A stretch of DNA of 7,168 nucleotides. It comes from an uncultured Acidobacteriota bacterium. Its GTDB lineage: Bacteria; Acidobacteriota; Blastocatellia; Pyrinomonadales; Pyrinomonadaceae. Below the pieces are notes generated by a model that was not told the DNA's origin, ran no database searches, and saw nothing but the letters and a program-made list of their open reading frames with translations. The translations under genes and the position numbers were made by a program. Below are positions 1 through 5,289 of the stretch, in pieces (positions within the stretch are counted from its first letter, which is position 1; the number at the start of each line of letters is the position of its first letter). Where the stretch lies: the NCBI GenBank assembly GCA_946480545.1, contig CAMLKY010000097.1, forward strand, positions 1 to 7,168, in the 5' to 3' direction.

Positions 1-2
1 TA

Positions 3-647
3 GTCGAAACCTACTTTGGAGACATTCCATCGCAGCCAGAACCGCCGGGGCTCGATGTTTCTGAGCCGCCCGAGGTCGCGATGCAGTATCGCGAGTGGCA
101 TGACCAGCTCGCGCCGCTCCCGGCGTTCCTCATCGGGTGGAAGATCCCGCCGCGCCGTTCGCCGGAGTTCATCGCTCTTTATCTCGCGGGCAAGTTGCTT
201 TATGACGGCGATAGTTCGCGGCTGTACCAGAAGCTTGTGAAAGGTGAGGAGTCGGTGATCCAGTTGTTCGGATTTACGGATGAGAGACGCGGGCCTTCGA
301 GCATCTTCGTCGGCGCTATTCCGAAGCCGGATAAGGACCTCAGCAGGATACGCGATGTGATCATGGCCGAGATCGCCGATGTCGCATCCACGGGACCGAC
401 GCCTGCAGAGATGCAGAAGCTGCATAACCAGTTGATCAATGACGCAGTTCGAATGCGGCAGTCATCTATGACTCGTGCCCAACAGATTGCCGAGTACGCG
501 CTCTACGACGGAGATCCGACGCTGATCAATACCGAGCTCGATGAGTTCCTCAAGATCACTCCCGATCAGATCAGATCCGCCGTAAACAAATATCTCAAGA
601 CGGATAATCGCGCGCTTTTGGATATCGTGCCGGCGGGTAAAGGCTAA
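3..647 (+). CDS. M16-family metallopeptidase, C-terminal part (5' truncated)
   Basis: The reading frame is open from the left edge, so the gene begins upstream; the visible part is 214 residues ending at TAA 645-647. The internal ATG at 81 is not the start, because in-frame sequence before it (YFGDIP, residues 4-9) is the typical linker motif between the two M16 half-domains. The remainder matches the C-terminal M16 half: a hydrophobic strand after HDQLAPLPAF, an SSRLYQKL helix, then the TPAEMQKLHNQLINDAV and RAQQIAEYAL helices and a closing ITPDQIRSAVNKYL segment. The position of the R/Y motif reads SSRLYQKLVKGEESVIQLFGF here, without the usual REExGxxY pattern, so this is probably the zinc-binding partner of a heterodimer. 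Its HxxEH motif would lie outside the window and cannot be verified. The next gene starts 5 nt downstream and is likely co-translated. Cellular location cannot be judged without the N-terminus. Confidence 0.88.
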   Translation, partial: VETYFGDIPSQPEPPGLDVSEPPEVAMQYREWHDQLAPLPAFLIGWKIPPRRSPEFIALYLAGKLLYDGDSSRLYQKLVKGEESVIQLFGFTDERRGPSSIFVGAIPKPDKDLSRIRDVIMAEIADVASTGPTPAEMQKLHNQLINDAVRMRQSSMTRAQQIAEYALYDGDPTLINTELDEFLKITPDQIRSAVNKYLKTDNRALLDIVPAGKG

Positions 648-652
648 GACAT

Positions 653-2359
653 ATGAATCAAGCACAGCGCGCGACCGCACCGGATCCGCTAAAGCCGATC
701 CCATTTCAGCTTCCCCAACCCACTGTCTCAACGCTCGAGAACGGATTGAAGGTCGTAGTATTTCGTAACAAGCGTTTACCGCTCGTTAGTTTCCGCCTCG
801 CGTTTCTTTCCGGCGACGCACATGAGAGCAGCGATCACATCGGTATCACATCTGCAATGGCCGCGATGCTCACCGAAGGAACTGCGAACTATTCGAGTAA
901 GGAGCTGGCCGAAAAGATAGAGCGCCTCGGTGCCAACCTTTCCGCGAACTCGTCTGAGGATTTCACAGTTGTTTCCGCTTCGGCTCTCTCGATCTATTCA
1001 TCGGAGATCCTCGAGCTCATGAGCGAGATAATATTTCGCCCGGTATTCCCGGAGTCGGAGCTGGATCTCTACAAGCGAAATGCCGTCGAGAACCTGAAGT
1101 TCCAGCGTTCGCAGCCTAACTTCCTGGCGAACGAACAAACGGCGCGGATCCTGTACGGGGATCATCCGTATTCGATCATCTCTCCGAGCGCCGAGGACAT
1201 CGAGCGCTTGTCGCGTGAGCGCCTAATTGAGATCCATGCCGAGCGGCTCGTACCCAACAACGCAGTTTTGGTTGCGGTCGGTGATGTCGAAGAGTCTGAT
1301 CTTTTGGCAGAGATCGAGGGGCATTTCGGCTCGTGGCAGCCGCGCGAAGAGAGCATCAGTAAGTTCCCGGATCCGCCAAAACGAACAGCACGGACTTTGA
1401 CGATCGTAGATCGGCCGGGGTCGGCGCAGGCGAATATAGTGCTGGCGAATCTTGCGCTCGATCGTCGGAACCCGGACTTTTTTGCCGCGACGGTAATGAA
1501 CCAGATCCTCGGCGCCGGCGCATCGTCGCGTGTGTTCATGAATCTTCGCGAAGAAAAAGGATATACGTATGGCGCCTACACAAGACTCGACGCGCGGCGA
1601 GCCGCGGGAGACTTCGAGGCGACCGCCGAGGTGCGAACGGCCGTTACGGGAGATTCGCTTCGAGAGTTCTTTTACGAGCTTGAAAGGATCAGAAACGATC
1701 GGGTCAACGAGGATGAGTTGCGGGATGCGAAGAATTTTCTTACCGGCGTATTTCCGATCAGGGCGGAGACCCAGGAAGGGCTCACCAACCTTTTAGTGAG
1801 TCAACAGCTTTACGAGCTTCCGGACGATTACCTGCAAACTTACCGGGAGAATATCGAAGCGATCACCGCCGAAGACGTTCAGCGTGCGGCGCAGAAGTAT
1901 GTACTTCCGGACGTCGCATCGATCGTCATCGTCGGAGACGCCGGCGATGTTCTCAAACAAGCCAGGGAGTATGCGGAGACTATAGAGATCTACGACACGA
2001 ACCGAAATCCGATGGACATTTCAAGTTTCGAATTAGACTCGGATTCGACATCCGAGGATGTGAGCGGACGATGGACCCTGGCTCTGGATTTTCAGGGCCA
2101 ATCTGTTCCGGTAACGCTGACGCTTGCTCAGTCGGACAGCCGGGTGACGGGCAGCATCGAGACAGCTTTGGGCAATGGAGAGATCAAGGACGGTTCGGTG
2201 CGCGGCAATCGTCTGAATGCGACGGCCAGCACCGAGATTCAGGGACAGTCGGTGGATTTTGTGATCAATGGTTCCGTCGATGGCGATTCGATAAAGGGAA
2301 CACTGTCGACGGCGATCATCCCGGATGAGCTCTCGTTCGAAGGGAAGCGTGGCGGCTAG
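653..2359 (+). CDS. M16-family peptidase-like subunit, HxxEH lost, with C-terminal beta-rich domain
   Basis: A 568-residue protein with both M16 half-domains at about 22-230 and 245-440. In the N-terminal half, where active enzymes have G-x-x-H-x-x-E-H, residues 64-77 read GITSAMAAMLTEGT: the three catalytic/zinc ligands are replaced by S67, A70 and A71, so this chain should not bind zinc. The second half keeps the R/Y motif (LREEKGYTYGAYT, R299 with Y304/Y306), known in M16 heterodimers to help position substrate. With the upstream gene it probably forms a two-subunit protease. Residues about 460-568 are an added domain of alternating beta strands (GRWTLALDF..., RVTGSIET..., DSIKGTLST) beyond the usual 420-450 residue M16 subunit. 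No signal peptide is visible at the N-terminus MNQAQRATAP; a stop in frame at 638-640 excludes an upstream start. An AAAGG at 639-643 may serve as ribosome binding site. The stop overlaps that of the convergent next gene. Confidence 0.9.
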   Translation: MNQAQRATAPDPLKPIPFQLPQPTVSTLENGLKVVVFRNKRLPLVSFRLAFLSGDAHESSDHIGITSAMAAMLTEGTANYSSKELAEKIERLGANLSANSSEDFTVVSASALSIYSSEILELMSEIIFRPVFPESELDLYKRNAVENLKFQRSQPNFLANEQTARILYGDHPYSIISPSAEDIERLSRERLIEIHAERLVPNNAVLVAVGDVEESDLLAEIEGHFGSWQPREESISKFPDPPKRTARTLTIVDRPGSAQANIVLANLALDRRNPDFFAATVMNQILGAGASSRVFMNLREEKGYTYGAYTRLDARRAAGDFEATAEVRTAVTGDSLREFFYELERIRNDRVNEDELRDAKNFLTGVFPIRAETQEGLTNLLVSQQLYELPDDYLQTYRENIEAITAEDVQRAAQKYVLPDVASIVIVGDAGDVLKQAREYAETIEIYDTNRNPMDISSFELDSDSTSEDVSGRWTLALDFQGQSVPVTLTLAQSDSRVTGSIETALGNGEIKDGSVRGNRLNATASTEIQGQSVDFVINGSVDGDSIKGTLSTAIIPDELSFEGKRGG

Positions 2360-2817
2360 AGTCTCTCGAAATCCGTTTCTACTGCGATCTCCTCTTCGCC
2401 TTCCGGCGAGATGTTGTACATCGCATACCTGAATTTCTCGCCCTGCGGCACGATCTCGGTTCGCCAACTCCAGTCCGGATGATCCGGTACGGAATACTGT
2501 CCCGTCACCGAGATCCTCCCATCCGACGTCCTGCTTCCGTTGCAGAGCATCAGTACATCTTTCGAGTGCCACGAGTCGGTCCACACAGCCTGTACCGCGT
2601 CCGACTTCGGATCGCAGCCGAGTATCAGCATGCCTTCGTGCGGCTCGCCTTCAAACGCCCAGGTATACTCGACCGAAAGGAACTGTCCGTTCATCTTTGA
2701 CCGGACGGTCGCCCGCGATTCCGATTCCTTTAACGGTTCGGGCATCCAGGGCACGTGGAGACGATTCGTACCCTTCCAATCGCCGACCAGGTCTGTAAGC
2801 TTCCGATCTACGCTCAT
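2356..2817 (-). CDS. DUF1579-family protein
   Basis: A 153-residue, probably soluble protein matching the DUF1579 family by pattern. It opens with a lipocalin-like signature (LVGDWKGTNRL, residues 10-20), followed by RATVRSKMNGQFLSVEYTW (35-53), a GMLILGCDP strand (62-70), VWTDSWHSKD (79-87) and the closing MYNISPEGEEEIAVE (133-147). The alternating strands suggest a single beta barrel. No enzyme activity is established for the family that I can state, and no catalytic motif is evident. No signal peptide is visible. The start ATG is preceded only by a weak GAAG, but residues 5-14 are already conserved family sequence, so the true start cannot be far off. The gene is convergent with the M16 gene, sharing the overlapping stop codons, and is read toward it. 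It is probably a single transcription unit from the promoter proposed at 2852-2882. Confidence 0.82.
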   Translation of the reverse strand: MSVDRKLTDLVGDWKGTNRLHVPWMPEPLKESESRATVRSKMNGQFLSVEYTWAFEGEPHEGMLILGCDPKSDAVQAVWTDSWHSKDVLMLCNGSRTSDGRISVTGQYSVPDHPDWSWRTEIVPQGEKFRYAMYNISPEGEEEIAVETDFERL

Positions 2818-2851
2818 AATCTTCGGTTTTTGCTACTTGAGGCTGGCTCAG

Positions 2852-2882
2852 AGTATAGCATTCCGTAAAGTGGGACTGACAG
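2852..2882 (-). promoter_or_regulatory. Possible sigma-70-type promoter for the DUF1579 gene
   Basis: On the minus strand TATACT (2857-2852) resembles a -10 element (4-5 of 6 consensus positions), with CTGTCA (2882-2877) 19 nt upstream as a poor -35. It lies about 35 nt before the DUF1579 start codon. The spacing is longer than ideal, so this is only a candidate. Confidence 0.3.
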
Positions 2883-2914
2883 AATACGGCCATGGGTTTT
2901 TTTGTGTATGAGGA

Positions 2915-2981
2915 GTTTTGAGTTGTGAGTGAGGTTGCTGTTTTGTGGACAAAACAGGACGGGTCGGTCACAACTCAAAAC
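2915..2981. repeat. Nested perfect inverted repeats (possible small palindromic element)
   Basis: A 14-nt arm GTTTTGAGTTGTGA (2915-2928) is repeated as its exact reverse complement at 2968-2981. Between them sits a second palindrome, with 9-nt arms CTGTTTTGT (2938-2946) and ACAAAACAG (2949-2957) around a 2-nt centre. The element lies in the roughly 200-nt gap downstream of the Rad52-like gene and upstream of the DUF1579 gene. No T-run follows either outer arm, which argues against a simple intrinsic terminator. No target-site duplication is evident directly at the ends. It could be a REP/MITE-like element, an mRNA 3'-end stabilising structure or a protein binding site. Confidence 0.7.
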
Positions 2982-3012
2982 ATGGTGTTTGTGGGAGAGA
3001 GTTAAAGTGATC

Positions 3013-3032
3013 AGCCGGGTCAACCGGCTTTT
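3013..3032 (+). other. Small hairpin spanning the stop codon of the Rad52-like gene
   Basis: AGCCGG (3013-3018) pairs with CCGGCT (3024-3029) around a 5-nt loop, followed on the plus strand by TTTT (3029-3032). Read on the plus strand it looks like a short intrinsic terminator, but no plus-strand gene precedes it. On the minus strand, the direction of the gene it overlaps, it has no U-tract, and the loop includes the TGA stop. Its role is unclear. Confidence 0.35.
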
Positions 3033-4204
3033 CTAACAGACGAATCTCGATCCTTTTGCAGATCCTGCAGGTGCTGGATCAGCGAAGACGCTGCTCGTTT
3101 CGTGAGTTCGTCGGTGCTGCAGTTCATTACCGAATTGCACTCTTCATCCGGATCGATGTTCAGCTCGCGTGCGATCGCCCGGATCATCCCGAGTTGTTTC
3201 GCGGTCACGAGCTCGCCAAGACTTCGCGCCACGGGGTTGGAAGGGAAGTCGTCCCCGCCACCGTCGTTTGGTGATGTCGTGCCTGCCCGCTCGATGGCGT
3301 CAGACTCTTTCTTGTACAGCTCACGAGCGATCCCGAATTTCACAGCCGCGCGTTTTAGAGCGTCGTGCTCGGCTTTCTTGATCCCGACCTCACTCTGCGC
3401 AACACCAGTTCCGATACCTTCCCTGGTAATTCCGTCGATCGTGATCGCCACCGTCACGGTCATAAGATCTCCGATCTGGCGAATGTCCTTTACCGTGTGC
3501 GTCCAGTTCGGTGCCGCCTCGTCGAGGATGTCGGCGACCGTGTGCCATTCGACATAATCGACCATCTGCACATTGCCGTTACGATCGCGCCATCCTTCTC
3601 GCTGCTTCACGAGGGTCGGATCGACGTGCTTCTTCAGCTCTCGCAATGTCGCTGAAAACTCGAGAACGTTGTCCCGGGTCTCCGTCGGTTCTGCCGTTTC
3701 AATAATCGGTTCTTCAACCTTTTTCGTTTCTTTCATTGCTTTATCTCCTTGAGTCTTATCGAAACGAATTCGTCCGACCTTTTCGTGTTCGACATGCCTG
3801 TTTGTCGAATCGTCTGTCGGAACGGCATCGCTCGCCTGTTCGCCGCGCCCAGGCGTGCGCGACTCAGTGTTTATTGGTTTGACCTCGGTATGCTCAACCG
3901 CGGTTCCGTTTATTGAGTCCCTCGAGCTTCTCGCTGACGGCTCAGTGTTCTTTTCAACAAGTGCAAATTTGACGGCCAGGATGTGTTCGCATCTCAAAGG
4001 GCTGCCGCTTTCCACGCTCTTACGAAAGTCAGAACAATCACAGACGACCGCTCCTGTCTCGTTGCGGCTAACGGTGAAAGATCTCTGTTCGGCCCGCAGG
4101 GTCGGTGATGAGACAGTGAAATGATCACCGGTCCGATCGACCAGACCCATGGCCGCTATCGCCCTTGCTCGTTTCTCTCTTTGTTCTTTCTTTACGTCGG
4201 TCAC
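3020..4204 (-). CDS. SWIM zinc finger-Rad52 family single-strand annealing protein
   Basis: A 394-residue, three-part protein. Residues 43-82 form a SWIM zinc finger with ligands C55-x-C57-x14-C72-x-H74. Residues about 85-155 are a hydrophilic, probably disordered linker. Residues about 181-300 match the Rad52/Rad22/DdrA group, with FSATLRELKKHVDP, VDYVEWHTVADILDEAAPNW (215-234) and an alternating VTVAITIDGITREGIGTG strand region, then a KKAEHDALKRAAVKFGIARELY helix (276-297). This fold in known relatives binds single-stranded DNA as rings and anneals complementary strands. Residues about 330-382 (VTAKQLGMIRAIARELNI...LTKRAASSLIQHLQ) resemble the small C-terminal helical module common in phage-type annealing proteins. 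The start is GTG (4204-4202) with AGAGG about 9-10 nt before it. An internal ATG (codon 157) has a much better ribosome site. It is divergent from an XRE regulator that may control it. Rad52 assignment is firm; biological role (repair, phage-derived recombination) is inferred. Confidence 0.86.
   Translation of the reverse strand: MTDVKKEQREKRARAIAAMGLVDRTGDHFTVSSPTLRAEQRSFTVSRNETGAVVCDCSDFRKSVESGSPLRCEHILAVKFALVEKNTEPSARSSRDSINGTAVEHTEVKPINTESRTPGRGEQASDAVPTDDSTNRHVEHEKVGRIRFDKTQGDKAMKETKKVEEPIIETAEPTETRDNVLEFSATLRELKKHVDPTLVKQREGWRDRNGNVQMVDYVEWHTVADILDEAAPNWTHTVKDIRQIGDLMTVTVAITIDGITREGIGTGVAQSEVGIKKAEHDALKRAAVKFGIARELYKKESDAIERAGTTSPNDGGGDDFPSNPVARSLGELVTAKQLGMIRAIARELNIDPDEECNSVMNCSTDELTKRAASSLIQHLQDLQKDRDSSVRKAG
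3734..3750 (-). promoter_or_regulatory. Strong internal ribosome binding site and in-frame ATG within the SWIM-Rad52 gene
   Basis: On the minus strand AAGGAG (3750-3745) is followed after 8 nt by ATG (3736-3734), which is codon 157 of the SWIM-Rad52 frame and begins MKETKKVEEP. It matches the anti-Shine-Dalgarno better than the site at the GTG start of the full-length gene. It sits exactly between the linker and the Rad52 domain, so initiation here would give a 238-residue Rad52-only protein. Confidence 0.6.
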
Positions 4205-4225
4205 TGCTTAATACCTCTGTGCCAT

Positions 4226-4262
4226 CTATGAAACATAGTACCACAAAAATTATTTGTTGCAA
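4226..4262 (-). promoter_or_regulatory. Candidate promoter for the SWIM-Rad52 gene with overlapping palindrome
   Basis: On the minus strand TTGCAA (4262-4257) is followed after 16 nt by TACTAT at about 4240-4235, a plausible sigma-70 pair (TTG- and 4 of 6 -10 positions). The palindrome CTATG-AAA-CATAG (4226-4238) overlaps this -10 and the expected transcription start, as a repressor operator would. The whole divergent gap is AT-rich (about 37% G+C counted by hand) compared with its coding flanks. Confidence 0.4.
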
Positions 4263-4363
4263 GCATGAAACGGGGTGTTGCATTTAAAATTTTCGTATGT
4301 TATGTTTTATTCGTGAAACGTATCCCACCCATGACACTGAACTCTAGGAGGTTTTGAAACCTA
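4228..4363. repeat. Repeated TGAAAC-centred motifs in the divergent promoter region
   Basis: ATGAAACATA (4228-4237), ATGAAACGGG (4265-4274), GTGAAACGTA (4313-4322) and TTGAAACCTA (4354-4363) share TGAAAC, three of them as TGAAACNTA. TATGTTTTAT (4301-4310) is the reverse complement of ATAAAACATA, one base from the first copy. The copies flank or overlap the proposed promoters of both divergent genes, and the last lies between the ribosome site and start codon of the XRE gene. They are candidate operator sites for that regulator. Confidence 0.4.
4278..4306 (+). promoter_or_regulatory. Candidate promoter for the XRE regulator gene
   Basis: TTGCAT (4278-4283) and TATGTT (4301-4306) are separated by 17 nt and lie about 57 nt before the start codon. 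The -35 keeps only the TTG core and the -10 matches 4 of 6 consensus positions. Its -10 overlaps one of the TGAAAC-type motifs (in inverted orientation), which would allow autoregulation. Confidence 0.35.
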
Positions 4364-4755
4364 TGGCCGACAGGAATGACCACTTCGTCAATACGGTAGA
4401 GCTGGGGCGGGCAATTAAACGCCGCCGGGAAGAGCTTGGATTGAGTCTCCGCGATGTAGCCGATGTAACCAATGTATCGGCGTCAACGTTGTCGAGAATC
4501 GAAAACGGGACGGGAAAGCCGGATGCGGATAATATCGCCAGGCTAACCGGCTGGCTGGATATGCCAATCGACCGGGTGATGAACAAGCAGGCAGCCGACG
4601 TCGAGGCTGTGATCTATTACCCGCATGAGGCGACGCCCGAAATTGTTGAAGCCCATCTGCGTGCCGACAAGAACCTCACTCCGGAGACGGCAAAAGCCCT
4701 CTCCGAGCTGTTCCGCGTCGCTTATAAGCAGTTCAGCAAGCCGGGTGAAGAGTAA
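4363..4755 (+). CDS. XRE-family helix-turn-helix transcriptional regulator
   Basis: A 130-residue cytoplasmic DNA-binding protein. Residues about 12-70 are a Cro/C1-type HTH: LGRAIKRRREELGLSLRDVADVTNVS with recognition helix SASTLSRIENGTGKP (39-53). The C-terminal part (about 84-126, TPEIVEAHLRADKNLTPETAKALSELFRVAYKQF) is helical and resembles tails I recall on XRE regulators encoded next to ImmA/IrrE peptidases, although no such peptidase is present here. The ATG at 4363 is chosen over the in-frame TTG at 4354 because GGAGG (4347-4351) would be only 2 nt from the TTG but 11 nt from the ATG. The gene is divergent from the SWIM-Rad52 gene and shares its promoter region, the usual arrangement for a local repressor. 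The membrane protein gene follows after 70 nt. Target and inducer are inferred only. Confidence 0.87.
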   Translation: MADRNDHFVNTVELGRAIKRRREELGLSLRDVADVTNVSASTLSRIENGTGKPDADNIARLTGWLDMPIDRVMNKQAADVEAVIYYPHEATPEIVEAHLRADKNLTPETAKALSELFRVAYKQFSKPGEE

Positions 4756-4825
4756 GTTCAACATCAGATGATCTCGGGAAATGCCCGGAAGTTGAGAGTT
4801 TTTAGTACCTGATCCGAGGATGACT

Positions 4826-5206
4826 ATGGCTATCAATAAGGCTTACAAGGCTGGTTTCTCTGTCGATACGACATTTGTTCTGTTCTTCTTAGCGGTGGAT
4901 TTCGGGCAATCGCTTCTATCTGCGGGATGGGAAAGCGGCGTGTCTGCAGTGACGCTCGCGGCCGTTTTGGTATTGCCTTACTTTCTGCCTTCGGCCGAGG
5001 ATAAGCCTGATTTTAGCGGCTGGCTCCTTGGTCGAAGCTTGATCGGCGGGTTCGCGGTACTACTCGGAATCGCCTTCTCGCAGTCGCTTGGAGTAGTGCT
5101 TCCGGACACGTTTCGGTTCCTCCCGATGTCACTGCTCATCCTCACGGCAATGCTCAGTTGCACCTTGCAGTTGTGTGCTATGATTAGGTTCCGTTTGGCG
5201 GGATAG
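4826..5206 (+). CDS. Small four-helix membrane protein of unknown function
   Basis: A 126-residue protein I do not recognise. It has four likely membrane helices at about 15-33 (TTFVLFFLAVDFGQSLL), 37-55 (VSAVTLAAVLVLPYFL), 70-92 (SLIGGFAVLLGIAFSQSLGVV) and 98-119 (FLPMSLLILTAMLSCTLQLCAMI). The loop 56-66 (SAEDKPDFSG) is acidic, while the N-terminus (NKAYK) and C-terminus (RFR) are basic, suggesting both ends face the cytoplasm. No catalytic or transport motif is visible. The ATG at 4826 is preferred to the ATG two codons earlier (4820) because GAGGA (4816-4820) lies 5 nt before it and directly abuts the other. It lies 70 nt after the XRE gene on the same strand and may be co-transcribed with it. 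A terminator follows. That it is a real gene rests on the good ribosome site, coherent helices and the terminator placement. Confidence 0.65.
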   Translation: MAINKAYKAGFSVDTTFVLFFLAVDFGQSLLSAGWESGVSAVTLAAVLVLPYFLPSAEDKPDFSGWLLGRSLIGGFAVLLGIAFSQSLGVVLPDTFRFLPMSLLILTAMLSCTLQLCAMIRFRLAG

Positions 5207-5227
5207 GCAAAAGGCGTCAAACGTATA

Positions 5228-5270
5228 AAAGAATCCGCGGGTCTCGGGAACCTCGCGGATTTTTCTTTTT
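5228..5270 (+). terminator. Strong intrinsic terminator, probably bidirectional
   Basis: ATCCGCG (5233-5239) pairs with CGCGGAT (5254-5260); GGT (5240-5242) and ACC (5250-5252) extend the stem past one bulged T, leaving a 7-nt loop. T-rich sequence (5260-5270) follows on the plus strand, and the A-rich run AAAAGAA (5227-5233) gives a U-rich tail on the minus strand. It lies between the convergent membrane protein and DAHP synthase genes and should end transcripts from both. Confidence 0.88.
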
Positions 5271-5289
5271 GCCCTTTGTTTATAGCGAT

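Noticed and set aside
2033..2584. Long minus-strand frame opposite the M16 C-terminus and running into the DUF1579 gene.
   Set aside because: It is Arg-rich, matches no family, and overlaps well-supported genes on both strands.
2818..3019. Search for a CRISPR array, tRNA or small RNA gene in the largest gene-free gaps (2818-3019 and 4205-4362).
   Set aside because: No regularly spaced direct repeats, no cloverleaf-like pattern and no credible promoter-terminator pair enclosing a small RNA was seen.
2814..3023. Minus-strand open frame of 69 codons across the gap between the Rad52-like and DUF1579 genes.
   Set aside because: It overlaps the nested palindromes and ends of both neighbours, has no recognisable protein pattern (MTRLITLTLSHKHH...) and is likely spurious.
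4255..4282. Direct repeat TGTTGCA at 4255-4261 and 4276-4282, 21 nt apart.
   Set aside because: Only 7 nt long; the second copy overlaps the putative -35 of the XRE gene and the first that of the Rad52-like gene, so promoter sequence explains it as well as an operator would.
4758..4803. Possible weak terminator after the XRE gene: CGGG/CCCG (4775-4778 with 4784-4787), an outer TCAAC/GTTGA pair and a TTTTT run.
   Set aside because: The core stem is only 4 bp and the T-run is separated from it by more than 10 nt, so it is not convincing as a terminator or attenuator.
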